From Desulfuromusa sp. (GTDB taxonomy: Bacteria; Desulfobacterota; Desulfuromonadia; Desulfuromonadales; Geopsychrobacteraceae): a DNA stretch of 64,000 nucleotides. The notes beneath the pieces are model-generated. The model was not told the DNA's origin and made no database searches. It was given only the letters and a program-made list of their open reading frames with translations. Numbering within the stretch: the stretch's first letter is position 1; each line of letters opens with the position of its first letter. Positions 15,885 through 24,921 of this stretch are shown piece by piece. Location: the NCBI GenBank assembly GCA_016744595.1, contig JADGEB010000011.1, forward strand, positions 1 through 64,000. The letters are read 5' to 3'. The position numbers and the translations under genes were made by a program.

Positions 15885-17064
15885 TCGGCAATTCACTATT
15901 CTGGTTGTAGACGATACACTTACGGACATCCAACTGGGGATCAATATCCTCAAAGAAAACCCACGCTATACCCTCATTTTTGCAACCAGCGGTCAGCTGG
16001 CTCTGGAACGGGTGAAAGAACATCCTCTCGACCTGATACTTCTCGATGTCATTATGCCTGGAATGAGTGGCTATGAAGTTTGTGAACAGCTCAAAGATGA
16101 TCCGGCAACAAGACATATCCCTATCATTTTTCTTACGGCAAAAATCGAACAGGAAGATATTATTCATGGCTTCAATATTGGGGGTGTTGACTATATCACC
16201 AAACCTTTCAACTCCCTTGAGCTCAAAGCACGCGTGAACACACATCTTAATCTGAAACATTACTATGAAAAGGAGATTGAGCACAAAAAACAGGATCTGT
16301 TAGAGATGGAGAAGATTGCGTCGATAGGTTTATTGGCAGGTGGTTTGGCCCATGATTTCAACAATCTTCTTGCTATTATTATGGGAGTCTGTGATTCGAT
16401 CAAGAGACGACTCTCAAAAGAAAATATCGACTGTACGGATATCGAAGGGCAATTTGAAACTATTCATCAATCTGGGCAGCAGGCGGCTCAACTGGTGAGT
16501 CATCTTCTTGGACTGACGCAAAAGACAGAAAATAAGTTTTCTGCCATTGATCTGAACATGATTGTAGAGAGTATTTATGCCATCTGTTCTAGCAGTTTTA
16601 GTAAATCTATCACTTTTAACTCGAGCAGAACTAGAGAGCCCGCCTTGGTTCTTGGCAATCATTCCCAGTTGGAACAGCTTCTTCTGAATCTATTCATCAA
16701 TGCACAGCATGCCATGACAACCATGCGTTCCAAAGAGGGTTCCGTTAAAGGGGGAGCTTTAAGCATCTCCATCCAAGAAGGGCGGGAGCAAATTTCCTCA
16801 TCTGTAGATCTTGAAAATGTCTGGGTGCTGACGGTTGAAGATACTGGAGTCGGTATTGCTGAAGAGGCTCTTGATCATATTTTTCAGCCATTTTTTTCAA
16901 CCAAAAGAGCAACCCAAGGCAATGGTTTGGGGTTAGCAATAGTCAAGGATGTTGTTCATAACCATCAGGGAAAGATTGATGTAGTTTCGACTCCAGGCAA
17001 AGGAACAACATTCAGAATTTATCTGCCGAAGTATGTTCCTGGCAGGTTTGGCACCACCAGTTAA
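15877..17064 (+). CDS. Response regulator-histidine kinase fusion (REC-HisKA-HATPase), soluble
   Basis: A protein of about 395 residues with no membrane segments. The N-terminal receiver has ILVVDDTLTDIQL, LILLDVIMPGMSGYE and VDYITKPFNSLELK. A short coiled segment leads to the kinase box GGLAHDFNNLLAIIMG and a HATPase with LLNLFINAQHAM, EDTGVGIAEEAL and GNGLGLAIVKDVVHNHQG. GTG 15877 is preferred because AAGGGGGA lies 6 bases upstream; ATG 15859 would add six residues. It overlaps the hybrid kinase gene by 8 bases, so translational coupling is likely. Its receiver could take phosphate from the upstream hybrid kinase; the final output of the pathway is not visible. Confidence 0.88.
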   Translation: MDDRQFTILVVDDTLTDIQLGINILKENPRYTLIFATSGQLALERVKEHPLDLILLDVIMPGMSGYEVCEQLKDDPATRHIPIIFLTAKIEQEDIIHGFNIGGVDYITKPFNSLELKARVNTHLNLKHYYEKEIEHKKQDLLEMEKIASIGLLAGGLAHDFNNLLAIIMGVCDSIKRRLSKENIDCTDIEGQFETIHQSGQQAAQLVSHLLGLTQKTENKFSAIDLNMIVESIYAICSSSFSKSITFNSSRTREPALVLGNHSQLEQLLLNLFINAQHAMTTMRSKEGSVKGGALSISIQEGREQISSSVDLENVWVLTVEDTGVGIAEEALDHIFQPFFSTKRATQGNGLGLAIVKDVVHNHQGKIDVVSTPGKGTTFRIYLPKYVPGRFGTTS

Positions 17065-17367
17065 CTACTTTACCAACTTTTCTTCCACACTCTTTAGCTT
17101 GTCAACCATGGTTTGTTCACGATCTACCCGGCTTCCCAACTTGATTGTCGTACTGATACGTGGAGCTCCTGCTTCATGTATCTCTTCGTGACAACGGCGG
17201 ATTGCAGTAAAAACCTGATCATATTCTCCCTCAATATTTGTCCCATAAGCATGCAGGCGGATTTTCAATCCGGCATCTTCAAGAATTTTCTGACAAAGAG
17301 CAACATACTTTGAAACAGACACGCCAACCCCTAAAGGAACAACACAAAGATCAACAATCACTTTCAT
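17065..17367 (-). CDS. MTH1187/YkoF-type thiamine-binding (UPF0045) protein
   Basis: A 100-residue cytosolic protein. It starts MKVIVDLCVVPLGVGVSVSK and includes LHAYGTNIEGEYDQVFTAIRRCHE and RISTTIKLGSR, a full-length match to the MTH1187/UPF0045 family (ferredoxin-like, tetrameric). Members bind thiamine or related ligands and may scavenge or buffer them, but the physiological role is poorly defined. The gene stands alone, converging on the kinase gene with abutting stops. I see no TPP riboswitch upstream. Confidence 0.85.
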   Translation of the reverse strand: MKVIVDLCVVPLGVGVSVSKYVALCQKILEDAGLKIRLHAYGTNIEGEYDQVFTAIRRCHEEIHEAGAPRISTTIKLGSRVDREQTMVDKLKSVEEKLVK

Positions 17368-17460
17368 AAACTTCTCCTCTTATCAAAAACATAATAAAAA
17401 TAGAGTATATCCCGCCGGGATAGGATCTGCCAACCCGACAATCGTTGAAAACCTTACCAA

Positions 17461-17526
17461 TTTTGAGCGAAAAGGATAACCACTTACCGAAGAAACCTGC
17501 TATAAGTGAGGATTCTGGTCTCAAAA
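17461..17526 (+). other. Nested inverted repeats upstream of hflK (possible structured leader)
   Basis: TTTTGAG (17461-17467) can pair with CTCAAAA (17520-17526). Inside it CACTTA (17481-17486) can pair with TAAGTG (17503-17508). The element ends about 50 bases before the hflK ATG and could be a structured 5' leader or an operator. No known riboswitch motif is recognised. Confidence 0.35.
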
Positions 17527-17575
17527 CTAACATAGGTAAATGCTCAAAAACCATTAACAAGAAAAAGAGGTGCTG

Positions 17576-18616
17576 ATGCAAGATTGGGGACAAGGCCCTT
17601 CCGGGGAAGACCTGGAAAAAAAGGTCATTGAAATCGCTAATCAGGTTAAAAACAAACTAAAATTCAATCCACAAAAAGGGATACTCCCGCTGCTGATTGT
17701 CATAGCTATCATTGCTGCCGTCATTGGTGGGTCCAGCAGTATGTATAAAGTGGATACTGAAGAAACCGGTGTGGTTTTACGTTTTGGAAAGTTTTCTAAG
17801 TTTTCCAATCCGGGTCTGCACTTTAAAATTCCCTTTGGTGTTGAACAAGTTTACCTGGTTCCAACCGGGCGCGTACTAAAAGAAGAATTCGGCTATAGGA
17901 CTGTTACTCCCGGGATAAAAACGGTTTACAATAAGCGTGGTCTTGAAGAAGAATCACTGACCCTCACCGGAGACTTGAATGTCAGTGATGTCGAGTGGAT
18001 TGTTCAATTTCAGGTTGCCGATCCATTTAAATATATTTTCAAAATTAAGGATCCAATTGGTACTATTCGCGACATTGCTGAAGCGATGGTGCGTAAAACA
18101 ATTGGTAATGCGGATGTTACCCAGGTGTTGACCACCGACCGGGCAGCTTTGGCTGATCAGATCCAACAAGCCCTACAGGCAACTCTCAAGCAGTACGACA
18201 TCGGTGTCCGGATTGTTACCGTTAAGTTCCAAGATGTTAATCCGCCAGAAGCGGTCAAGGATGCATTCAACGAAGTTAACGAAGCCGAACAACAAAAAGA
18301 GAGTCTGATCTTTCAAGCACGTGAGCAGTATAACCGCGAAGTTCCAAAGGCACGTGGTGAAGCAAAGCGGGCGCTACAGGAAGCGCAAGGTTACGCTGTA
18401 GAACGAATCAATAAAGCACGTGGTGAAACCAACCGCTTTGTCGCATTGCTGACCGAGTATAAAAAAGCCCCGATAGTCACCCGCAGACGAATCCATATTG
18501 AAACCATGGAAGAAGTTCTGCCAAATCTGGATGAAACCTACATCATGGACGAGAAAAACGGTGGGTTATTACCGCTGCTCCCATTACGTAAAACCATGGA
18601 AGGAGCCGTCAAATGA
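17576..18616 (+). CDS. hflK: HflK, FtsH-modulating SPFH membrane protease regulator
   Basis: A 346-residue protein with an N-terminal cytosolic Gly-rich part (MQDWGQGPSGEDLEKK), one transmembrane helix (about 40-58) and a large periplasmic SPFH/band-7 domain. The latter has EETGVVLRFGKFSKFSNPGLH, then the long coiled region with EQYNREVPKARGEAKR and EAQGYAVERINKARGE. HflK forms a cage with HflC around FtsH and restrains its proteolysis of membrane proteins. ATG 17576 with AAAGAGG 5 bases upstream is preferred to GTG 17570. Its stop overlaps the hflC start by 4 bases. Confidence 0.94.
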   Translation: MQDWGQGPSGEDLEKKVIEIANQVKNKLKFNPQKGILPLLIVIAIIAAVIGGSSSMYKVDTEETGVVLRFGKFSKFSNPGLHFKIPFGVEQVYLVPTGRVLKEEFGYRTVTPGIKTVYNKRGLEEESLTLTGDLNVSDVEWIVQFQVADPFKYIFKIKDPIGTIRDIAEAMVRKTIGNADVTQVLTTDRAALADQIQQALQATLKQYDIGVRIVTVKFQDVNPPEAVKDAFNEVNEAEQQKESLIFQAREQYNREVPKARGEAKRALQEAQGYAVERINKARGETNRFVALLTEYKKAPIVTRRRIHIETMEEVLPNLDETYIMDEKNGGLLPLLPLRKTMEGAVK

Positions 18617-19536
18617 AAAATGGATTTCTCATTATTGTCATTGTCGCCGTAATCATGATTGCACAAGGTGGTTTCTATGTCGTCAACGAAGCTGAGCAAG
18701 CGATTGTGACCCAGTTCGGCAAGCCGGTTGGTGAAGTTTCATACCCTGGTCTCCACTTTAAAATTCCTTTTATTCAGGATGTCACCCGCTTTGAAAAGCG
18801 GATCCTTAAATGGGACGGGGATCCAAATCAAATCCCGACCAAAGATAAAAAATTCATCTGGGTTGATACGACTGCTCGCTGGAGAATTACCGACCCTCTA
18901 CTATTCCTTAAAACGGTTGCTACTGAACGGGGCGCCCACAGTCGTCTCGATGATATTATTGATTCAGTCGTTCGTGACTTTGTTTCAGGGCATCTGTTAG
19001 TTGAACTGGTTCGTGGTGGTGACTACAAGGCTCGTGCTGACGAACGTTTTGAAGTAGATGGCATTCAGATACTTCCTGAAGATATGGTTGGCCGTGAAGA
19101 AATCCTTGCCAATATCCTCACCGAAGCCAGTGCTGGCACCCCCGAATATGGCATTGAGCTGATCGATGTACAATTTAAACGACTCAATTATGTTGAACAG
19201 GTGCGTGTCCGGGTTTATGAGCGAATGATCAATGAGCGGAAGAAAGTTGCTGCTCAGTATCGTTCTGAAGGGGAAGGGGAAAAGCTGGAAATTCTTGGTA
19301 AAATGCAGCGTGAGTTAAAAAATATCAGCTCCGAAGCCTATCGTAAAGCATTAGAGTATCGGGGTGCTGCCGATGCGGAAGCTGCTGCTATCTATGCAGA
19401 AGCCTACAATCAGGACAAGGAGTTCTATACTTTTCTACGCACCATGGAATCTTACAAAAAAACCATCAACAAAAATGGGAAGCTGGTTATTTCCACCGAT
19501 TCAGATTACTATAAGTATTTGAAATCAGCGAAGTAA
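18613..19536 (+). CDS. hflC: HflC, partner of HflK
   Basis: A 307-residue SPFH-domain protein. An N-terminal signal-anchor (MKNGFLIIVIVAVIMIAQGG) is followed by NEAEQAIVTQFGKPVGEVSYPG and the diagnostic WDGDPNQIPTKDKKFIWVDT segment. The coiled C-terminal region has RVYERMINERKKVAAQYRSEGEGE. Together with HflK it encloses FtsH in the inner membrane. It follows hflK by ATGA overlap and is closed by a strong terminator. Length and motifs are normal. Confidence 0.95.
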   Translation: MKNGFLIIVIVAVIMIAQGGFYVVNEAEQAIVTQFGKPVGEVSYPGLHFKIPFIQDVTRFEKRILKWDGDPNQIPTKDKKFIWVDTTARWRITDPLLFLKTVATERGAHSRLDDIIDSVVRDFVSGHLLVELVRGGDYKARADERFEVDGIQILPEDMVGREEILANILTEASAGTPEYGIELIDVQFKRLNYVEQVRVRVYERMINERKKVAAQYRSEGEGEKLEILGKMQRELKNISSEAYRKALEYRGAADAEAAAIYAEAYNQDKEFYTFLRTMESYKKTINKNGKLVISTDSDYYKYLKSAK

Positions 19537-19558
19537 ACATCTCCGTATCACAGATAAG

Positions 19559-19595
19559 AAGGGGTTCTCGGATAAATAGAGAACCCCTTTTTTGT
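19559..19595 (+). terminator. Rho-independent terminator after hflKC
   Basis: AAGGGGTTCTC (19559-19569) and GAGAACCCCTT (19579-19589) form an 11-bp perfect stem with a 9-base loop, followed directly by TTTTT. It ends the hflKC operon just before the convergent yyaL-like gene. Confidence 0.92.
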
Positions 19596-19604
19596 CTTCT
19601 GATC

Positions 19605-21770
19605 CTATTTCTCCGTTTTCTGCTTTAGTAAATTTTCCAGTTCTTCCGGCTTGGTTTGCGGTCGCTGGCAGGCAAAATTCTGGCACAGGTAAGCCGTTGC
19701 TTGATCACCCACTGTTGCCATTTGACTAACAAAAGGAACCAGCTTATCTAGAAGTTCTGAATCCCCTGTTGGACGTAATAAAAGAGTCGTATCCGGCATA
19801 AACTTTTGCTGGACATCCACCAAAAGAGCGTTGGTGTCTGGACTGCCATTCGAACCGACAATGACCAGTTCACGGGTCGGCTCAAGGAGCAGGCTTGCGC
19901 CAAGCAGAAACTGAGTATAACCAGCCGGATACCGGTTGATCTGTGCAGCTGAGGCACTGAGTAGCGACTCAGCCTGTTTACTCCAGAGCTTATCCCCGGT
20001 CAGGAGATAAAGCCGGGCATAAATCTCAATTGTTATCGATCCCGCTGATGGCAGTGCTCCATCGTATAACTCACTGATGCGTAATGGCAATTCACTGTCA
20101 GCTGCTGTCTCAACTAATTGTCCTTGTTGATCGGTGAAATGGACGGCTAACTGTTCAGCTAGATTCAATGCCTGCTGCAGGTAGCGTGGCTTTAAGCTGC
20201 TCTGGTAAAGATCCAGCAAACCTCTAGCCATATAGGCATAGTCACTGGCAAAGGCATTAATTGCAGCGTTACCATTTCGCCACCGGCGCAGCAGTTGTCC
20301 TTCTTCAGTTAGCATTTGCGAGAGGATAAAACGGGTTGCTTGTTCAGCTTCCTCCAACAATTTTGGATCACCGAGACTTCGTGCACCAAGAGCCAATGCT
20401 GAAATCATCTGGCCATTCCAGGCAGTAATCACTTTGTCATCACGAAACGGATGAATCCGCTGTTTACGAAATTCAAAGAGTCGAAACCGATCTTCTTCCA
20501 GCTGATGTTGTAATTTCGCCAGCGGAAGATTTAGAGTCTCTGCCCAGGCGGCTAAAGATTTTTTCCGATGAAGGATATTGGTTCCCGGAGGTTCACCAGG
20601 AATATGGGCAGAAAAGTTTCCTGTTGGTAGTGTGTTAAAGATCTGCGCAAACTGCTCTCCTCGTTTGGCACCTAAAACATCTATGAGCTCCTGTTTCTGC
20701 CAGACATAGAACTCACCTTCAACGCCGTTAGAATCAGCATCTTCTGCTGAGTAGAAGCCGCCAGCTGGATCTTGCATTTGACCTAATACGTAGGCAAATA
20801 TTTCTTGTGAGGTTGTTTTATACTTATCTTTGCCGGTTATCTGGAAGGCTTCCAAATAAACTCGAGCCAATCCCGCCTGGTCGTAAAGCATTTTCTCAAA
20901 GTGAGGAACCAGCCACTCTGCATCGGTTGAATAGCGGTGAAAACCGAACCCTATTTGATCATAGATTCCACCGGATCGCATCGCCTGCAGGGTTTTTTCA
21001 ACCATTCCCAGCAATGCAAAATCACCGGTTCGATAATAGCGCTGCAGGAGAAAACTCAAATTATGTGGGCTGGGAAATTTAGGAGCTTCACCAAAACCAC
21101 CCAGCTGGCGGTCAAAATTTTGTCGTAAAATATTTTCAGCCTGTTCGAGCTGAGATATAGACAGTGTTGCTGATTGTGCTGATCCGGCATGCCGCTGTTG
21201 TAAGTTACTAAGCACGGCTTTACCACTCTTTCGTAGTCCATCGGGATCTTTCTGCCATACCTCAACAATTTGAGGTAGAAGATCCATCAACCCCGGTCGA
21301 TTGAAACGGCGCTCTTTAGCAAAATAGGTGCCAGCAAAAACCGGTGTTTTATCTGGAGTCATAACAATTGTCAGCGGCCAGCCACCACTGCCATTGAGTT
21401 CCATTGCAACCTGCATATAAAACTGATCAATATCGGGTCGCTCCTCACGATCAACTTTAATCGCGATATAGTCCTGTTGCAGCAGTGCGGCAACTTCATC
21501 GTTCTCAAAACTTTCATTCTCCATCACGTGGAACCAGTGGCAGGTCGAATAGCCAATAGAAAGAAAAATCAGCTTGCCTTCCATTTTTGCCTTGGCAAAG
21601 GCTTCATCCCCCCAAGGGAACCAGTCCACCGGGTTATGAGCGTGTTGCAACAGGTAGGGACTCTGTTCGCGAATAAGTCGATTTGCTTTTCCGGCGGTTG
21701 CTGTGGAAGGATTCATAAAGCTGACAGTTAGTGGCAACGTGCAACAGATAAAAGTTTGAAATAACTTCAT
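19605..21770 (-). CDS. YyaL/SPATA20-like protein: thioredoxin-fold (DUF255) plus glycosidase-like domain, exported
   Basis: A 721-residue protein with a leader ([19 protein letters not shown], then [10 protein letters not shown]). The N-terminal thioredoxin-like domain has [21 protein letters not shown] (in two parts: [11 protein letters not shown] and [10 protein letters not shown]) and [15 protein letters not shown] long alpha-toroid region follows, with [17 protein letters not shown] and [13 protein letters not shown]. The usual active-site CHWC of this family reads STCHWFHVM here, so the second cysteine is Phe. That would prevent disulfide chemistry by the CxxC mechanism. The biochemical role of the family is not established. 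An exported form is less usual than the cytosolic one. It converges on hflC. Confidence 0.85.
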   Translation of the reverse strand: MKLFQTFICCTLPLTVSFMNPSTATAGKANRLIREQSPYLLQHAHNPVDWFPWGDEAFAKAKMEGKLIFLSIGYSTCHWFHVMENESFENDEVAALLQQDYIAIKVDREERPDIDQFYMQVAMELNGSGGWPLTIVMTPDKTPVFAGTYFAKERRFNRPGLMDLLPQIVEVWQKDPDGLRKSGKAVLSNLQQRHAGSAQSATLSISQLEQAENILRQNFDRQLGGFGEAPKFPSPHNLSFLLQRYYRTGDFALLGMVEKTLQAMRSGGIYDQIGFGFHRYSTDAEWLVPHFEKMLYDQAGLARVYLEAFQITGKDKYKTTSQEIFAYVLGQMQDPAGGFYSAEDADSNGVEGEFYVWQKQELIDVLGAKRGEQFAQIFNTLPTGNFSAHIPGEPPGTNILHRKKSLAAWAETLNLPLAKLQHQLEEDRFRLFEFRKQRIHPFRDDKVITAWNGQMISALALGARSLGDPKLLEEAEQATRFILSQMLTEEGQLLRRWRNGNAAINAFASDYAYMARGLLDLYQSSLKPRYLQQALNLAEQLAVHFTDQQGQLVETAADSELPLRISELYDGALPSAGSITIEIYARLYLLTGDKLWSKQAESLLSASAAQINRYPAGYTQFLLGASLLLEPTRELVIVGSNGSPDTNALLVDVQQKFMPDTTLLLRPTGDSELLDKLVPFVSQMATVGDQATAYLCQNFACQRPQTKPEELENLLKQKTEK

Positions 21771-21937
21771 TTGAGCCTCATATTCAGGAGGGAAATGATA
21801 TTGTAACCGAAACGGTCAGCAATTGCATCTTTGCATAAAAGTTATCTTTCTCCTTGTAGTTACAAATGGTAGGTATAAAATCTCTGGCATTAGAGAAATG
21901 CTATTGGTCTGTAGCCAAAAGTTAGTCAGGGGAACAT

Positions 21938-22813
21938 ATGGGCAATCTGTTTTTTTATGCAATGACAATTCTAATCTGGGGGTCAACTTGGCTGGCAATC
22001 AAATACCAGCTCGGAGTTGTTACTCCGGCGTTCTCTATTGCCTACCGGTTTGCCTTGGCCGCTTTAATTCTTTTGATTTGGTGCTTGCTAACCAAGCGAC
22101 AGATGCTTTTTTCACGTCGGGATCATCTTTTCATTGCACTTCAAGGTATCATGCTCTTTGCTTTGAATTATCTTTTCTTCTACTTATCAGAACTCTATAT
22201 CACCAGCGGCCTGGCTGCTGTGGTGTTTTCAACGATCGTTGTCATGAATCTGGTCAACGGAAGGATCTTTCTCGGTACACCGATAGAGTGGAAAGTCTTG
22301 CTTGGGGGAGGTTTTGGCTTGATCGGGTTGGTTCTGTTGTTCTGGCCTGAGATGGCAGCTGTGAATTTCTCCGGGCCGATTCTTACTGGCCTGTTGTTTA
22401 GCTTTGGTGCAACCTATCTGGCATCGCTTGGGAATATTCTCTCTGCCCGTAATCAACAGAAAAAGCTGCCGATCATCCAGACCAATGCTTATGGAATGAG
22501 TTACGGTGCCCTGTGCATGTTTTTGATCGCCTGGCTGAGTGGTGCACCAATGATCATTGAAACCACGCCAGCCTACCTTCTTTCACTTGTATATCTGGCT
22601 CTGTTCGGTTCAGTTATCGCCTTCGGTTGTTATCTGACCCTGATAGGACGGATCGGCGTGGGAAGGGCTGCCTATACGACCCTGCTATTTCCGATTGTTG
22701 CACTATTGTTATCAACGATATGGGAAGATTACAACTGGACAACTCCAGGGATTCTCGGGATCGGGTTGATTCTCTGTGGAAACTATCTGGCGTTGGTGAA
22801 AAAGAAAACTTAA
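21938..22813 (+). CDS. EamA-family (DMT) inner-membrane transporter
   Basis: A 291-residue protein with about ten hydrophobic helices in two EamA repeats. The first holds TILIWGSTWLAIKYQLGVV and the second SYGALCMFLIAWLSG with VALLLSTIWEDYNWT. It begins MGNLFFYAMTILIWGS after an AGGGGA site. These transporters usually export small metabolites; no substrate can be assigned. It is unlike the EamA protein at 7687 in sequence detail. It stands alone and converges on the threonine aldolase gene. Confidence 0.85.
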   Translation: MGNLFFYAMTILIWGSTWLAIKYQLGVVTPAFSIAYRFALAALILLIWCLLTKRQMLFSRRDHLFIALQGIMLFALNYLFFYLSELYITSGLAAVVFSTIVVMNLVNGRIFLGTPIEWKVLLGGGFGLIGLVLLFWPEMAAVNFSGPILTGLLFSFGATYLASLGNILSARNQQKKLPIIQTNAYGMSYGALCMFLIAWLSGAPMIIETTPAYLLSLVYLALFGSVIAFGCYLTLIGRIGVGRAAYTTLLFPIVALLLSTIWEDYNWTTPGILGIGLILCGNYLALVKKKT

Positions 22814-22849
22814 CCACCGAAACATTTGAAAAAAATCTGCATCAACCTG

Positions 22850-23887
22850 CTACCCCAGTACTATTTTCATGACAGTAACAACCTCATCAATCCGTTCGCG
22901 AGTAATCCAATAGTGCAGAACCGCCCGAAACTTACGTTCATATCCCGGATAGGGGCTCAGGAGGATATTGTGATCCTTCATTCTGGCAGAAAATTCTACC
23001 GGATTTAGCTTTGCAATCTCTTCCAGCCAGAAAAACACGAAGCTTGTGTTCTGGCTCATCACTCTAACCCCAGGAACTTCCTTAAGCCTTTCAGCTAAAT
23101 AGTTAGCATTAGCATGATCTTCATGCAGGCGTTGACTCATTTGATGGAGTGCAATCAGCCCTGCTGAGGCGAGAACCCCAGCCTGTCGCATCCCGCCACC
23201 AAGTATTTTTCGCGCCCGATGTGCTTCTTTAATGAATTCTTTACTGCCAACCAAGATCGATCCCACCGGCGCCCCAAGACCTTTGGATAAACAAAAAGTC
23301 ATGCTATCGGCACCAGAAATAATCTCTGCAGGGGAAACATTGTATGCTGTTGCTGCATTAAAAATCCGTGCACCGTCAATGTGGAATTTAAGATTGTGCT
23401 TATGTGCAAGATCTGCAACTTGTTTGGTATATACCGGGCTGAGAGGGACAGCTCCTATCGTTCCCTGAGTATTCTCGATAGTTACAAGCTTGGTTCGTGG
23501 GAAATGAGCATTGTCACCACGAATAGCTTGCTCGATATCATGCAACAGCAGAGTACCATCATCTTGAACCGGCAAAGGATGGGGCATGATTCCACCCAGT
23601 GCCGACATTCCAGCCTGTTCATAGAGAACAATATGAGCTTTATCGCCAACGATCACTTCACTTCCCCGTGGTGCATGGGTCAACAGAGCAATCAGGTTCC
23701 CTTGAGTTCCGCTGGTGACAAACAAACCTGCTTCCATTCCAAACATTTCAGCAGCTTCAGTTTCTAGGCGGTTGACGGTTGGATCTTCACCATAGACATC
23801 ATCACCAACAACCGCATTTGCCATCGCGTCACGCATTTCGGGAGTGGGTTGGGTCACAGTGTCACTGCGCAGATCGATCATATCCAT
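22850..23887 (-). CDS. ltaE: Low-specificity L-threonine aldolase
   Basis: A 345-residue fold-type I PLP enzyme cleaving L-threonine or L-allo-threonine to glycine and acetaldehyde. The N-terminal signature is MIDLRSDTVTQPTPEMRDAM, then GDDVYGEDPTVNRLE and FHIDGARIFNAATAY. The PLP lysine is in TFCLSKGLGAPVGS. Length and motifs are normal. The ATG at 23887 lies 9 bases after AAGGAT; the next Met two codons later is an alternative. A hairpin lies upstream at 23932-23961. Confidence 0.92.
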   Translation of the reverse strand: MDMIDLRSDTVTQPTPEMRDAMANAVVGDDVYGEDPTVNRLETEAAEMFGMEAGLFVTSGTQGNLIALLTHAPRGSEVIVGDKAHIVLYEQAGMSALGGIMPHPLPVQDDGTLLLHDIEQAIRGDNAHFPRTKLVTIENTQGTIGAVPLSPVYTKQVADLAHKHNLKFHIDGARIFNAATAYNVSPAEIISGADSMTFCLSKGLGAPVGSILVGSKEFIKEAHRARKILGGGMRQAGVLASAGLIALHQMSQRLHEDHANANYLAERLKEVPGVRVMSQNTSFVFFWLEEIAKLNPVEFSARMKDHNILLSPYPGYERKFRAVLHYWITRERIDEVVTVMKIVLG

Positions 23888-24219
23888 GAGCGTAATCCTT
23901 ATCCTGATGGTGAAGTGGATTCATGTAAGAAGGCTGGAGCAATATCACAAGGTCTCCAGCCTAGAAAAAGAAGCTGTCGATGTCAATTCATTCGCTGTCT
24001 CTCCCTGAAATCGCATCTACGATATCGCAAACCTCGCTTTTTTCTCAAATTGGCTTGTAGTCAATCACAGGTATATATACACTCCACGATTGATAATTCA
24101 AAGATAGAGAAATTACAATAACGACCGGATTGGTCAAGAGCGTTCAATGTTTTTTTGCGTTGAAAAAAATCTGATCAGGATATTTTCAACAAACTGTTAA
24201 TAATATAAGGAGAGAAATT
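23888..24219. other. Divergent intergenic region (ltaE / rubrerythrin) with one hairpin
   Basis: This 332-base region separates the two divergent genes. It contains GGCTGGAG (23932-23939) paired with CTCCAGCC (23954-23961), an 8-bp stem with a 14-base loop, about 45 bases from the ltaE start. In the ltaE direction this could be a leader hairpin or attenuator. AT-rich sequence with TATATATAC and a GGAGAG ribosome-binding site precedes the rubrerythrin gene. I see no clear riboswitch or reading frame. Confidence 0.5.
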
Positions 24220-24762
24220 ATGAAAAAATGGGTTTGCACGGTTTGTGGTTATGTTCATGAAGGAGAAAATCCACCAGATAAATGTCCCACCTGTGGTGTT
24301 GGTGCTGATAAATTTGTTGAGCAAGCCGCTGGCGATCTAGCTTGGGCTGATGAGCATCGTATCGGTGTTGCCAAGGGTGTTGACCAGGAAATTCTTGACG
24401 GCTTACGAGCAAATTTTACCGGTGAATGTACCGAGGTGGGGATGTATCTTGCTATGAGCCGCCAGGCTGACCGGGAAGGGTATCCAGAAATTGCCGAAGC
24501 CTATAAACGGATTGCCTGGGAAGAAGCCGAGCATGCTGCCAAATTTGCCGAGCTATTGGGTGAAGTGGTTGTTGCTGATACCAAAACGAACCTGGAAATG
24601 CGGGTTGAAGCTGAGCATGGAGCCTGTGCGGGCAAGAAAATGCTAGCGACAAAAGCCAAGCAACTGAACCTGGATGCTATCCACGATACAGTCCATGAGA
24701 TGTGTAAAGATGAAGCGCGTCATGGTTCTGCATTTGCTGGTTTGCTGAAGCGTTTTTTTTAA
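24220..24762 (+). CDS. Reverse rubrerythrin (rubredoxin domain N-terminal, ferritin-like diiron C-terminal)
   Basis: A 180-residue cytosolic protein. The rubredoxin-type iron site comes first: CTVCG and CPTCG, about residues 5-38. The ferritin-like four-helix diiron domain follows, with Glu/His ligand motifs in [40 protein letters not shown] and [11 protein letters not shown]. The domain order is the reverse of classical rubrerythrin. Such proteins act as NADH-linked peroxidases in anaerobes, taking electrons from a rubredoxin reductase. A strong RBS precedes it, and two possible terminators follow. It fits an oxygen-exposed anaerobe. Confidence 0.9.
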   Translation: MKKWVCTVCGYVHEGENPPDKCPTCGVGADKFVEQAAGDLAWADEHRIGVAKGVDQEILDGLRANFTGECTEVGMYLAMSRQADREGYPEIAEAYKRIAWEEAEHAAKFAELLGEVVVADTKTNLEMRVEAEHGACAGKKMLATKAKQLNLDAIHDTVHEMCKDEARHGSAFAGLLKRFF

Positions 24763-24764
24763 CC

Positions 24765-24796
24765 AATCAGCTAACTTAGCCAGCTGATTAATTTTT
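24765..24796 (+). terminator. Terminator after reverse rubrerythrin
   Basis: AATCAGCT (24765-24772) and AGCTGATT (24782-24789) form an 8-bp perfect stem with a 9-base loop, followed by AATTTTT. Confidence 0.6.
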
Positions 24797-24804
24797 AAAA
24801 CTCT

Positions 24805-24841
24805 AAAAGCGCCACCTCAATTGTTTTTGGGTGGTGCTTTT
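24805..24841 (+). terminator. Second terminator upstream of pabC-like gene
   Basis: AAAAGCGCCACC (24805-24816) pairs with GGTGGTGCTTTT (24830-24841), 12 bp with one G-T wobble, followed by CTTTG. A-tract on the left and T-tract on the right suggest a terminator. Confidence 0.8.
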
Positions 24842-24921
24842 CTTTGTCCACCCCCTTACACCCATCTCTTTTTTACGCTAGAGTCTTTTTTAAATCAGAT
24901 TCTAATTTCGGGATTAAAGTC

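Noticed and set aside
17368-17575. TPP riboswitch before the thiamine-binding (UPF0045) protein or hflK
   Set aside because: No CUGAGA or ACCUGAUC-type core was found on either strand.
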